In this document: positions 33,400-46,406 of the stretch, piece after piece | How positions within the stretch are numbered: position 1 is the stretch's first letter | How the letters are laid out: every line of letters begins with the position of its first letter | Translations under genes and position numbers: made by a program | Source of the DNA: Capsicum annuum | Lineage: Eukaryota > Streptophyta > Magnoliopsida > Solanales > Solanaceae | Reading direction: 5' to 3' | Length of the DNA stretch: 64,000 nt | NCBI RefSeq assembly: GCF_002878395.1 | Contig: NC_061119.1 | Location: 12,110,237-12,174,236, forward strand | Notes under the pieces: model-generated | What the model was told of the DNA's origin: nothing | The model's database searches: none | Seen by the model: the letters and a program-made list of their open reading frames with translations, nothing else

Positions 33400-33680
33400 A
33401 ATCCAATATATAAGTCATTTATTGCAACAAGTGAGTAATCTATCGCAACATATGACTAATCTGTTGTTGGATTCATGTTATAAAGCTATAATACAAATTC
33501 AACAGATGAGTAATCTGTTGCAACAGATTAGTCATATATGTTGCAACAGATTACTCATATGTTGCAACAAATTAGTCAATATGTTACAACACATTAGTCA
33601 ATATGTTGCAACAGATTACTTATCTGTGCAACAGATTACTTATCTGTTGGATTCACGTTATATGTTTTATCTACTGTTGA
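33400..33680. repeat. Block of 16-bp palindrome repeats, right
   Basis: The same ATCTGTTGCAACAGAT-type repeats as at 26210-26680, flanked by an inverted copy (33290-33390) and a direct copy (33675-33800) of one arm segment. Confidence 0.85.
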
Positions 33681-34180
33681 AAAAACAACAGTAGCAGATA
33701 CAACTAGATGAGAAATTCAACTAAAAATTATAATTTTACTTACTAAAATCACCTATAAGTAATTCCCAAGTGATACACGAATAAAATTTGACCTAAAAAA
33801 ATTTGATCAAGAAGCAATAGTAGCGGTAACAACAATGTTCAACAAGAAGAAGGTGATGATGATGAACAAGAAGAGATAGTAATGAAGAAAAAGATGATGA
33901 TAATGAAGAAGAAGATGATGAATAAAGCAACAACAACAATGAATTATAAAAATCACGAAGAGAGAGAAAGCTCCAATAAATGAGATGAGAGAGAAACGTG
34001 CCTTTTTTCCCTCTATTTCTAGTTATATTAGATTTTATATTGGATCAAAGTGTAAATTAAAAAACTTATGGGTTATTTTCAAACTTTTCTTACTTTCTTA
34101 ATCATTAATAAAGTAATTGTCACCTCCACTCAATTATTAAGACTTGTGTCACCCACACTTCATTTTAAAACTCTTTTGTC

Positions 34181-37100
34181 ACCTAAAGCCCAAAGCCTCA
34201 AGTTACTTGTTAATAGCAAAGAAATAGTGAAGGAATAAATTACATCCCATTTATACATATAGATTTGGAAGAAAAGAAATTAAATTTCAAAAATTAAAAA
34301 ATAAGAGATTAGGTGAGCTTACAAAAAAGATAAGCTTAAGAAAGATATGAGAGAGTTCTAAATGAACTCTACTATTTCTATTACTATTATTATATCATAA
34401 TTACTACATCTTATTACTATTTTTTTAAATTTTTTTATCATTACTACTACTACTATTTTTTTAAAATTTTCTATTTATTATCGTTGTTACTACTATTGCC
34501 ACGTACCACTATTATATCATTGTTTTAATTTTATTATTATTATTATTATTGTCACCAATATATTCACCTCACTATTCAAAAATATGCAACTACTTTTACA
34601 AAAGATAAATATTTGAAATTAATGAGATAATAATATTAATTATTACTGTTAATAATAATAATAAATAATAATTATTTATTTTAAAATTTTGAAAAATTGG
34701 ATAACTGTATAGGAAAAACAAATGAGCAAAATTTTTTATTTTCAAGAGGACTCCTGCATACTTGAAGCAGATTTTAGTTAAGAATCTAAAATTTATTTTC
34801 CATTTTTTTTCGTGATTTATCCTTTTTTTTTAAAAAAATCTTTTTCAAAATAAAAAGTGGCCTAATCCTTTAATATGTATCTAATATTGGACCAAGCCAA
34901 ACATTAATTTATATAGACAACTATTTAGAATTTAATGAATAAACTTAACTCAACCACTTTTATTCAAATGGACAATTATTTTTAATTTAAATTCATAATA
35001 TTAGAGTAACTAATTATTATCTTGTTCAAACATATTAAATTATATTACCTTAAAAGGAATTCAACTATCATATTATAATATCTCAATTAAAATACAAAAA
35101 TTAAATAAAAAAATTTCTACCTCCATCTCAACGCTTAATTTTTTCAAACGCATAATCAATTGAGTTTTCTTATCTCTTATTTCAAAATATATAAATTAGA
35201 ATAGATAAGTTTTATCATGCATTACATAAATAATGAAATGTTAGATTAGAAGAAGACTCCAAAGTAATTTAATCTCTTAGAAGTGGTTGTAATTTATAAT
35301 TCAAATTAAATGCTTTCACACCTATCAAAATATGATTTTATCTCATATTCTATTTTAAATTCTATATATTTTTACTTAAATTCAACAAAGATATTAACTT
35401 GTCCTAAGAATTAAAATAATTTCATAATGCATGTAAAAAATTGAATATGAATTTTAAAGGAAAAATAACATCATGAAGTCATTCTATGAAAAAAGAATTT
35501 TAATGTCCACTCCCTAATATATTATGTTTAATTATACTTTAAGCTACATCACTAAACATTTACTTTTTTCGACTATGATTTAACGGATTTGGTTATGACT
35601 TATTCGTATATACTTTTAAAAAGCTATATTATTTGATCTTTCAAATTTTTTTATTTTCTTTTTCTATACTAAAACCACTACTTGACTGTATAAGATAAAT
35701 GACAAGCAATCAATTAAAACAAAACTACACAAAAATATAAATTTGTAAGAAAAATCAAGAAAAGAATAAACCAATTGAAATATCTAAATAGCTACAAATT
35801 TTATTTTATAATCTTTCGAAAATAGAGTAGATATATGAATGTAGTGTAATAATTCTTCAAAAGTTGTCTTTCTGCTTATGAGAAGTGTATCCTATTTGTG
35901 TATATTCTTTGCATAACTTATTTCGCATTTTTATGATATTTATATACATCTAATTAAATAGATTTTTAAATTTCTTAGCTATATATGTGACATAATATAA
36001 ATATAAAATGTTAGTTTTGAATAATGAAAATTAATTAAAAAGTTAAACTAAGTATAATCAACATACCTTTACTTTTATATAGAGAAATCTTATTTGCATG
36101 ACATATAATCTCTTTATCCATGAAAGAAATTTATTATGATAAAAAAATTAAAATTATTACAAATAAGAATTAAATTATGATTGTGACCTAATGGAGTATT
36201 GTTTTTTGAATTTAACCACAAATTCTGATTGTTTTAAATCTAATAGTTTAAATTTAATTTCTCACAATTATTTTGCAAATTTATTCTTCATAGATCAGTG
36301 AAATTTATCAATTCCTCAATAATAATATACTTTATATAATTACTACTTCGTCAATTCAAGTTATCACAAAAAAATAATGACTTACTTTAACTATTTAAGA
36401 ATAAGCTTCTCAATTGCCACATAATTTATTTACACATTTTGAATTCTTAAACAAAAAAAAAATGTTCATATCTTATTCAACACTAACATAAAATATTTTA
36501 GATGAATTTTTATACTCCAAATTTAAATGAAAAAAATAATTAACAATATCAATTTTATTATTTTACCAAAAAAACTTATTCTCCATATAACTCAAACGTT
36601 AAATTTTGTTACGGAATCTACAAAAAAAAAATATTTATTTTTTCAATACTATGAAAAAAAGAAAAAAAATTCTTCTCCAACACTAAATGACTATCACTTT
36701 CATTTTCTTTTCACGTTAATGTTTATTTTACCTATCATCATTTTCATGCTCCATAACTTTGAGAAGTCTGCTACTTCATCTTCTTATTGTTCTTCGACTT
36801 TCATATCTTTCTTTAACAAATTATTCAAAATTTTCTTTAGCTAGCGGGCTAACAATCTATATTCATCTCTAAAGAAAAAAAAGATAAAAATATAAATGAT
36901 GAAAAAAATCAATAAACAATATAATGATAAAAAGAATGAAAAAAATTCTGCAAATAACATAATAACATAAGTAATACGTTTGAAAAATGAAAGATTCACT
37001 AATTCTTTTAACAAAATTTATTTATATATGAGTATGTAGAGATATGGGATAAAATTTATTGAGCAATTTTAGATAACCACTTTTAGTTTCAAATTTTAAA

Positions 37101-37560
37101 AGTAGCCACTTTATCATGTTGTATTTTTTTTTTTGTAGAATTACGTGAGTCAAATTAGGTTAATGAAAATTTTGGGATTCTCTTAATTACATATTTTTGA
37201 ACTTAAATTTAAATTTCAAATAGATTGTGTACACTTTTTAAATACATTGTTTTCTCTGTTATCTTCTTTTGTTATGAATAAATAAATAAATTGCCTATAA
37301 ATTTTATAGATATTTACTTAATTTTTAATTATCAATCAATTCAAGACTTGGTAAATCATTCAAAATTTTTGATAAAATAAGGGTGAGATAGCATGGTGTT
37401 ATATTACAATTAAAACTCTATCTTTACTGTGGTAACTACTAATTCTAATATATAATTTATATTTTCTAATAAATAATTATCAATTTTTTTAAAAAATTCT
37501 AGTATTTCAAATTTAAATATATATTATATTTTAATTTAAAATAATTATTCTTGTTGTTAT
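34181..37560. other. AT-rich region without recognisable genes
   Basis: Only short chance ORFs occur. The largest (36527-36844, plus strand) has no recognisable domain and lies in poly-A/poly-T-rich DNA. Simple ATT-type repeats are scattered from 34,370 to 34,680. Confidence 0.5.
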
Positions 37561-37562
37561 TG

Positions 37563-37609
37563 TTATTATTATTATTTTTATTATTATTATTATTATTATT
37601 ATTTATTTA
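37563..37609. repeat. (ATT)n microsatellite, interrupted
   Basis: About 14 units with a few substitutions. Confidence 0.85.
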
Positions 37610-37989
37610 ATATGTAAATAAACTATACTCAGATATATTTTATAACATGTAAATTTTAAAAGATATAAGTATGAAATAGTAAAAGTCTATTAGAAGAATA
37701 TTCAGTAAATATGGGCTCTTTAGTTATTAAGAAATAGTTAGAGTTTATTTAGCAGTTTTTAGTCATAGGCTCCTAACTTTAAGTTAATGATTTTATTTTT
37801 TAAAATAAAAGATAATGTATTTTAGTTGAGATAAAGTCAAAGAGTTGAAATAACATAATTTTAATTTTAAATTTAAATTCAAATTAAATTATTATAAGCA
37901 CTAAGTGTTGAGATAACACTACAACTTTAAAATTACGGAGGAAGTTATAATCAAATTAAATTCAAAATTACTGTGGTTAGAATGTGTTT

Positions 37990-38001
37990 TTGTTGTTGTT
38001 G

Positions 38002-38051
<50 letters not shown>

Positions 38052-38052
38052 T
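37990..38052. repeat. (GTT)n(ATT)n microsatellite
   Basis: GTT units lead into about 16 ATT units. It is followed by TTTATATTGACATTTTTTAA, a segment repeated after the next microsatellite. Confidence 0.9.
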
Positions 38053-38138
38053 ATATTGACATTTTTTAATTTAATTTGACAACTGGATTATGCGATTATC
38101 ACTAAATCCCAAAACATGTTGTTCTTTTTTCTTTTTAC

Positions 38139-38214
<76 letters not shown>
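38139..38214. repeat. (ATT)n microsatellite, about 25 units
   Basis: It is among the longest uninterrupted trinucleotide runs in the window. It is followed by GGCATTTTTTAATTTAATTT and GACAACTGG, which matches the flank of the array at 37990-38052. Confidence 0.9.
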
Positions 38215-38216
<2 letters not shown>

Positions 38217-39144
38217 TTGTGTTGGCATTTTTTAATTTAATTTGACAACTGGTGACAAATGAATTACCACATTATCTTTGCCTCTGCAATGTTGTATAGA
38301 ACATATATTTGTTGTGCCAATTATAAAATGTTTTTCAATAGATTCAAGTTTATTTTTTTACATTAATTGAATCCTAATAATATTTCAAATATTATTGGTT
38401 AAGGTGATTTATAATTTTGAAATGACTTAGTAGTCAATTTTTTCCTTTTAATCATAATTGTATGATTGATATTAGAGTAAACTAACAATATTGAAAAAAA
38501 ATCCCAAGTACTACTGATAATAAATGTATTCAAATACATGTAACATTTAAACTTAAATATGTAGATGAAATAGTGGTAACTCATTTTGAATTCTTCAATC
38601 TTAGGTTCCTATTTTAAACAATTATAAAAATCTTATTTCAATACTATTAATCTTATCTTAAAATGTCCACATGGATTCTCAATAGGTTATCACTTGGCTA
38701 ATTATGGTGCTTTGTCCTCTACTTTATAATATATATAGATTGCTTTGTATTATATATAGATATGTGATTAGGAAGACTTCAAATGTTAACTATTAATAGA
38801 CAGAAGAGTTATTAAAAGTGATTTACCTTTTTGCACATTGTTGTGAGTATTTTTTTTTTAAAGTATAATTTTAATTTTCATGGTATCAATGCTATATTAT
38901 TTAACATTGGAACAATAAATTCCAAAAATATCATGTGAGATTATGAATGCTTTAAACTATTGAATGGCAAAACCAACTTTATTAAAATGTATATCAGAAT
39001 GTATAATTTATGACCGTAGGAGAATAGATTGATGAGCCGATTAATTCCTTGAACAAATAAAAGAATAAATAGAAATTGGAGCAGAGATAACAGTAGATTT
39101 ATGAATAAATGAATAAATGTTCTCCCAAACAATAATAAGAAAAG
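38215..39144. other. AT-rich region without recognisable genes
   Basis: No coding similarity. At about 38718-38765 the minus strand has two closely spaced TCTATATATAT-type starts resembling Helitron 5' ends. Confidence 0.4.
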
Positions 39145-39198
39145 TGTGTGTGTGTGTGTATATATATGTGTGTGTGTGTGTGTATATATATATATAAA
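39145..39198. repeat. Compound (TG)n(TA)n microsatellite
   Basis: TG units, TA units, TG units, then TA units. Confidence 0.95.
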
Positions 39199-39893
39199 TA
39201 TTTCAATACAAAAATTATGTATATGAAAAATTCATCAAACCAAAAGCTATTGAATGTATTTGTTGTTATTCAAAATCAAACCAACAAAATCATATTGATA
39301 AATATTACTTACTTGAATTTAGGCCTGAATATAATAGAAGAATAGTTTAACAAGCAATTCCATCATCACTCATCTGCATATAAAAATTGAAAACGTTAAA
39401 ATAAAAAAAAGTCTATAAAAAAGTAAAGAATATGAAGAATGAAGTAAATTAATTTTGATGATCAATATAAAATAACTTAAAAAGAAGGAGGAGAAAGCTT
39501 AGCAATATATATCATTATAGAAATATATATAGAAAAAAATTAAGAAATTAGAAATTTATTCCAACTCAAATTTTATTTAAATTTGAATTCAAAAAACTAA
39601 CTGATTAGGATAAATATAAATTTAGAAAATAAAGGAGCAACAACTTATAATTGCTAATAAAAAGGAGTTAAAGAAGATTATAATTCCTCAATTAAAAATA
39701 TGCTATTAAAAAGGAAAAGTCACAATTCAAATTTAATAGTAATCTTTATCACATAAGGGGTAAGAGACGTGCAGGTCATTTCTGTTTCTTTTTATCTTCT
39801 TTTCCTTTATTGTTTGATAAAAATTCATATATATATTTTCTTTATAAAAGGTAATAAAGATTTAAAATATGAATTGTATTAACAATTTTAACA

Positions 39894-39895
<2 letters not shown>
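39199..39895. other. AT-rich region without recognisable genes
   Basis: No gene or repeat family seen. Confidence 0.4.

Positions 39896-39943
<48 letters not shown>
39896..39943. repeat. (ATT)n microsatellite, about 15 units
   Basis: An uninterrupted ATT run. Confidence 0.95.
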
Positions 39944-39944
<1 letters not shown>

Positions 39945-40429
39945 CTACACACTGCTACTACACAAATTAACTTAAATTATGAAACTTAAGATATTTATTT
40001 TTTCAAAATTTAAAATTTCCATATAAACATCAATGAATTAATATAAACTTTGAAACGTGATAAATAAATTAACCCAAATTTGTTGTGGCATTATATTTCC
40101 TTATCTTTTTTTAGTACATAAGAAATGCTAAAGTCCTACAATTATTCCATTTAAATGCGGGAATCTTGTTGGAGACTAATACCACTAAAATAGATTACTG
40201 CATATTAATTTGAAATTTTAACAAAATAATCTCCTTTCTTTTTACAGTTCAACTTACCACTTGAAAACCATTTCATTTGAATTAATAATAACATAGTAGA
40301 TTGCACAAATAAGTTAATTAATTATTTGAATTTCCATTAAATAAATATTGTACAACATAATTATAGTATTAATTATCCTTTTCCTAATTACTGATTTATT
40401 TCTCAAAAATTTCTCATAAATTTATAATT

Positions 40430-41540
40430 TGATTATGGTCAATTGATTATTGAATTGTCTTTATAACTTGGTAAAAACTCAAATAAGGTAACAATTATTT
40501 TTTCCTAATTATGGATTTTCTTTTATTTATTCATTTATTGTTTTATAAAAATAAGTCAAACTTAATTGCAATTAAAGTTGAAAACATTTTTTAAATGTCA
40601 ATTAAAGTTTTTCCATATATGTTGTTTGATTGCTAATTGATTATTAATCCATAAATTTTCTTGTAAAACTTTTTTAATTTACTTGATTGTGATGAAATCA
40701 TAAATAACTTTTTATATATATTATCATTATTTATATTGTTTACATATTTTGAGGGATGACATCTTTTTTTAATATTTTTTTGATTTGGTATGACTATAAT
40801 ATTTTCTATCAAAATTGCTCGGTTACTATTTATTAATTGATTATTCTCTTAATTGATTTTTTCTTCTAATATTTATTTTACTCAATTGTAATGAAATTAT
40901 TATTAATTATTTTCTTATAATACTATTGTTTATATTGTTTAAATTAATTATTTATATATTTTAAGGGATGACATCTTTTTCAAAATATTTTTATTTGGGA
41001 ATGGATTTTTGGTCATAATTATTTTTTCTTACTAATTGATTATTCACTAATTTTATTTTGTAATATTTTCTAGATTTACTCGATTGTAACGACATCGTAA
41101 TTTTTTTTATATAATATCATAATTTATATTGTATACATATTTTTAGGGATGACATCTTTTTTTCAATTTTTTTTATTTTGAAATGACTACATTCTTTTAT
41201 ATATAAATTATTTGACTATAATTAATTGACTAATACATGATTGTGACATCATAAGTTTTAATAATAATAATCCTCACAAAACTGTTGAATGAATTTGTTG
41301 TTTTCATCCAATAGAGGTGAATCTTAATGTTTTTGTCATCCAATGAGAGTTAAACTTATTTATCTTTTACCACAATATGAAATAAATGTAAAATAAATAT
41401 GAAATAATTAAATAATTTATAAAATAGTTTTTATTGTAAAATGTCAAAATAGTTTAAGAGATGACATCTTTTTTATAATAGTTTTATTTTGAAATGACTT
41501 TTTGGTCAAACTTAGTTATTTTTTACCACAATATGAAATA
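40430..41540. repeat. Degenerate tandem repeats marked by GGGATGACATCTTTTT
   Basis: The motif recurs near 40753, 40965, 41146 and, as GAGATGACATCTTTTTT, near 41459, and again near 41860. It is each time followed by ATTTTATTTTGGAATGACT-like sequence and preceded by TTATATTGT or similar. Spacing is about 180-400 bp. No coding potential. Confidence 0.6.
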
Positions 41541-42170
41541 TGAAATAAATATGAATTAATTAATAATCTACAAATTAGATTTTTGTTGTAAGATATTAGT
41601 TCTCAAGACACCACTTGTCAAAACCTTAAGCTAGATTATTTTTCTTTATTATATATATAGATATATATGAATTAATTAATAATCTACAAAATAGATTTTT
41701 GTTGTAAGATATTAGTTCTCAAGACGCCACTTGTCATAACCTTAAGTTAGACTATTTTGCTTTATTATATATATAGATATGAAATAAATATAAAATAAAT
41801 ATGAACTAATTAAATAATCTATAAAATAGTTTTTGTTGTAAAATGTCAAAATAGTTTAGGAGATGGCATCTTTTTCATAATAGTTTTATTTTGGAATGAC
41901 TTTTTGGTTAAGCTTAGTTATTTTTTACCACAATGTGAAATATGAAATAAATATGAATTAATTAATAATCTACAAAATAGATTTTTGTTGTAAGACTATT
42001 TTAGACTATTTTGCTTTATTATATATATAGATATGAAATATGAAATATGAAATAAATATAAATTAATTAATAATCTACAAAATAGATTTTTGTTGTAAGA
42101 TATTAGTTCTCAAGACGCCACTTGTCATAACCTTAAGCTAGACTATTTTGCTTTATTATATCTATATTTT
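41541..42170 (-). repeat. Tandem cluster of Helitron-5'-end-like sequences
   Basis: Four copies on the minus strand start like TCTATATATATAATAAAG and run into AAATAGTCTAGCTTAAGG, CAAGTGGCGTCTTGAGAAC and ATCTTACAACAAAAATCTAT. Starts lie near 41656, 41778, 42034 and 42168. One copy is shortened and one is separated by a GATGGCATC-type repeat. The starts resemble plant Helitron 5' termini, but no matching 3' hairpin was found. Confidence 0.55.
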
Positions 42171-42368
42171 GGTAAGCAGGAATTGATTCAATTAACTTAA
42201 ATTAGGAGTTTACAGAGGTAGGGGGGATGAGGTGGCCCTTGAGTTTGTAGTAGTAGTTACAGTCATAGAAACTAAATTAGTACATGCCATAACTATCCTA
42301 GGGAAAGTAGTTCCTAGTATGTCAGCATTCAGCTCTTGGTTTGTATACATAGGAGGAACTATCAAAAT

Positions 42369-45300
42369 TTATGGCTCGTCAAAACTTGCATTCTTTGCCC
42401 CTTCCTTTGCTAAAGCATCTGCAACTCTGTTTTGCTCCCTGTAGATGTGCCTAAGCTCTGGAGCCCCCAGCTGTAGCATCAGTGACCTGCACTCGGATAT
42501 TATGTTAGCATGTGGTGTGTGTTGGTGTGTAATGCTCTTTAGGGACAACAAAGAGTCAGTTTTAATAACGAGGGGTGTCAGGCTCCTTTGTAACGCAAGC
42601 TTTAAACCCTCAAGGATAGCCATAAGTTCATCTTGGAGAGGACATGGGTGATAGCTCTTGAGAATCCTATTATCCAATTCCCTTCTGAATTTTGGATCAC
42701 CCTTTTAGTCCCCCGATGCCAGGCTGAGTTTTAACAGAAGCATCAGTGTTCAGCTTATAGGTTCCTCGATTGGAAGGTTCCCATTTGACCTGTTGGGTCA
42801 TGGTTTTGGTGCACCTATTAGTAGTAGTGTTATTCACAACTAGGTAGAATTTAGTAGCCATGGCTATGGTTTAACTAGTGGGTATGAGAGCATTCTTATT
42901 GCTGAAAAGGTTGTCATTCCTGGTCAACCAGATATTCCACAAGGAGTAAGGGATAATATGGTCCCAAGTGAGCCATCTATTAAAATGTTTGTTCTTGATG
43001 GCCTTCCAAGTGTTTAGCCAGTTAGTGTCATTGATGACACTAGAGTCAAAAGATTAGATGGAGTTGCTGATATTTGTCATTTCATTCCAAAAAGTAATAG
43101 CTATACTGCATTTGAAGAAGGTGTGTGCGATGCCTTCTTTCTGCCCAGGGCATTGAGGTCATTGGCTATTGATATTCAGTCCAATATGGTAGAGGTAGCT
43201 TCTAGTAGGGAGTTTCCTGTGGTGGAACAACCATATAAAAGTTTTGAGCTTGTTGGGGAGTTTAAGCTGCCAAATCCATTTGTACTCTTTCTCAGGGTGG
43301 CCATGAGTGAGTTCATTGTTAGTGATGCTCAGGCAGGCTAACTTCATGGAGAAACTCCCATTTGGAGAGTTATCCCAGAAAAGAATATCCTCATTAAAGG
43401 TTTGATAAGGGATGAAGTAGTTTTGGATAATGTTGGAGAGGTCATGGGGGAAGTGGAAGGAGATGAGATTGAGGTTACACCTGCCATTTGAGCAGATAGA
43501 TTGAACTCTAAGTTGGTCTTCACCTCTGTTGAGAGGCCCCTGGATTAAGGATCTGAGATTTTGGAGGTTTGGGATCCACTTATCCTCAAATAATCTAATT
43601 CTATTACCTTTTTTGATGGTCCACCTAATGTTGTTTTGGCATATACCCACCCTTGCTTGATGCATTTCCAAATATTTGAGAAGATCCTTCTCCCTTGATT
43701 ATTTAGATGGGGTCTACAATACTTGTTATAAAGCATTCTAGCCCAAGGAGAATTTTGGTTATGGTACATTCTCCAAGCCAGACTGGCATGTTGGGTTTTA
43801 TTTTGAAGCTCACAGGGCCTGATGCCAAGGCCTCCTTTGTCCCTAGGAAGAGTTAAAGTGTCCCAACCCACCAAATAGAGCTTTTTTTTTATCAGCATTG
43901 GTGCCCCATATGAAACTTCTTTGAATTTTATTAATGAGCCTGGTGGTTTTGGCAGGAAGGCTGATGAATTGCATAGAGTGGTTGGGAATGTTGTTAAGGG
44001 CTGATTTGGCAAGGATGGTTCTGCCAGTAATGTTCATCATTTTTGTTTTCCAGCCAGCTAGCTTTGCTTGCATTCTATCCACAATGTATTGGAAATCACT
44101 ATAGGTGGGCTTAGCATGGAACATAGAAAAGCCTAAATATTTTCCAAAGGTGGTGCTGGCAGTTATGTTAAGGGTAGTTGAGCACTGGTTTGCCAAGCTA
44201 GTGATGCAATTATGAGAATAGATAACTTTGGATTTATGGAGGTTAAGTTTCTGTCCTGAACTCTCACAGAAAGTTCTAAGAGTATTGTGGATGGTAATGC
44301 AGTCTCCAAGGGTCGCTCTGGTGAGAAGGGTTAAATCATCAGCAAAGAACAAGTGTGAGAAAGCTGGACCCTGAGGGGTCACAGAGATTGGGTTCCTCTT
44401 CTTTTCTTATACCATGGTGTCAATGGTTCTGGAGAGCCTTTCCATACAGAGGATGAATAGATAAGGGGAGATAGGGTCCCTCTGTCTAATACCTCTGGTG
44501 GGGTTGAAAGAAATGGTCTTTGCTCCATTCACAAGAATAGAAATGGAAGAGGTTGAAATACAGGACATGATGAGCTTCACTAGGTGGGGAGGAAAGTTAA
44601 AGTAGGTCAAGGTTTCTCTAATGAAAGACCACTCTAACCTATCAAAAGCTTTCTCTAGGTCATTTTTCAGGATCATATTAGCTTTCTTTCCTTTCATTTT
44701 CCTGAAGTAGTTTAGGAATTCCTGAACTATGATGGCATTGTCAGAAGCCCTTCTATTAGTCAAGAAGCTAGATTGGCAAGGACCAATGATGGAGGGCAGT
44801 AAAGGCTTGATTCTATTAATTATCAACTTGGTGACTAACTTATAAGAGGTATTGCAAAGCCCAATAGGTCTGAAGTTTTTGATAGAGGTAGCATTTTGGG
44901 ATTTAGGGATGAGATAGATCAGGGTTTCATTCATGGAAGGGTCCATAGTGCCAGTAGTGAAGCACCTGGTGCAGAAGTCAATGATTTTCCCTTTCACGAT
45001 ATTCCAATACTTCTGATAGAAGATTGGATAAATCCCATCAGGGCCTGGAAATTTTATAGGTTGGAAACCCATGATAGCTCTGTAAATTTCTCTCTCAGTT
45101 AGAGAGGTATTGAGGTGGTCACACTCATCTTGGGAGAGGCCTTTGGTGATGGTGGGGGTAGAGGAAAGCATGGTGGATGTGTGGTCAGTGCTGTACAGTC
45201 TTGAGTAAAAGTCCAAAATGTGGTCACTGATTTATTGAGAGTCAGTGATGGTGGCCCCTGTGTGGTAGTGGGGGAGAGTGATTCTGTTGTTTCTCCTCCT

Positions 45301-46406
45301 ATTAAGGGTGCTAGTGTGGAAGAACCTGGTGTTAGAGTCCCCTTGTTGAAGCCAGGTAATTCTAGACTTAGTGCTCCAAAACTCTTCCTCAAACCTAAGC
45401 ATATTGTCATAGTCTTTTAAGAGCTTAGCTTCTAAGCTTTGGAGAGAAGAGTAATAGTGGCAGTGAATGGAGCTTTGAATACCCCTGATTCTGGCTAAAA
45501 TTCTTTTCATATTGTGGAAAATATTACCAAAGGTGGTAGTATTCCAGGTGTAGGTATTCTCCTGAAGGTTTTTGTTTGCCTTTATGATAGTATGAGGGTG
45601 GTCAAAGGAAGAATGGATAACATCTTAGAAAGAGGGGTGGTTACACCACATGGGCTCTATTCTAAAAGGTTTCTCATTTCTGAGGGGAGTTTGCTTGGTC
45701 AAGGTGACTAGCAGAGGGCAGTGATCAGAATAGGTCCTGGGCAAATAACTTACACAGGAGTCAGGATATTTAGAAATCCAAGAGTCATTAACTAGGCATC
45801 TATCTAATCTTTCAAGGATAAGACTCTTTCTATTCTTGTATCTTTTATTAGTCCAAGTGAACTTACTACCTTTATAGCTTAGGTCAACCATGTTACATCG
45901 GTTTAAGCAATGCCAGAGAAGATCAACCCTTCTACTATTAATGCTATTCCCTCCAAATTTCTCCCTAGCATGAAGGACTTCATTAAAGTCCCCATTAATG
46001 AACCAGTCTCCCTTGTAAGTTAGGAAAATTCTAATCAGGTCTTCCCAAAGGTCAATTTTAGTGCTAAAATCAGTACTAGCATAAATACTAGAAAAGAGCC
46101 AAGTGTGAGTGAAGGGGGGGGGGGTACCTTAACCATAACATGGATACCCCGATCACAGATAAAGATTTTTTCTAATTTGAAGGCGGTTTCCTTCTACATG
46201 ATGACTATCCGTCCTGCTAAACCCCTGGCAGCAGCCTGAATATGGTCATCGAAGCCCAAATCTTCAGTGAGAGTCTTATGATCACTCATTTTTATTTCCA
46301 GGAGTACTAACATAGAAGGCTCATGCATCTTGACAAGGGAGGTAAAGTGCCTCTTGAAGTTGGCATTGTTAGCATCTCTCACATTCCAGATTAGAAAGCT
46401 TGTCAT
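42369..46406 (-). pseudogene. LINE ORF2: endonuclease, reverse transcriptase, RNase H-like
   Basis: It starts near 46406 with FLIWNVRDANNANF and an endonuclease Glu (LLEIKMSDH). A later endonuclease part (GSKFTWTN, RLDRCLVN, YSDHCPLL) lies at about 45890-45690. Reverse transcriptase covers about 45,216-44,000 with KFPGPDG, FRPIGLCN, LEKAFDRLEW and the active-site FADD at 44335-44346. A zf-RVT segment (WIWQLKLPNKLKTFIW) lies at about 43,300-43,200 and an RNase H-like end (DELMAILEGLKLAL, NRVADALAKE) at 42,640-42,380. In living elements this protein nicks DNA and copies the element RNA in place. Here the frame shifts repeatedly and stops occur, for example after about 70 residues and around the G run at 46114-46124. 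Confidence 0.85.

Larger units (their letters stand above)
25660..34180. mobile_element. Large composite element with inverted arms, superfamily unknown
   Basis: Two arms are inverted copies of each other. At 26695-26990 the order is TACCAAATAAGAAATTTTAC, GTCCAAGTGATATACGAA, ATTTGACCTAAAAA, CATGAAACAGGTAAAGAAGA, ATGCAAAAGGATCAAGGGG. The complement of the same order lies at 33100-33380. Outside them the left side has a CT-rich, leader-like stretch (25800-26100) and the right side a GA-rich stretch (33820-34000), again mirror related. The middle consists of palindrome blocks, a 162-bp array and a nested fold-back element. No transposase was found, so the element would be non-autonomous. Outer ends are approximate and I could not assign a target duplication. 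Confidence 0.55.

Noticed and set aside
33820..33960. Acidic Glu/Asp-rich coding stretch at the right arm
   Set aside because: GA-rich low-complexity DNA that mirrors the CT-rich left arm; frames are short and end quickly.
36527..36844. 105-aa ORF with hydrophobic segment
   Set aside because: Poly-A/poly-T-rich DNA, no recognisable domain, no splice or promoter support; likely chance.
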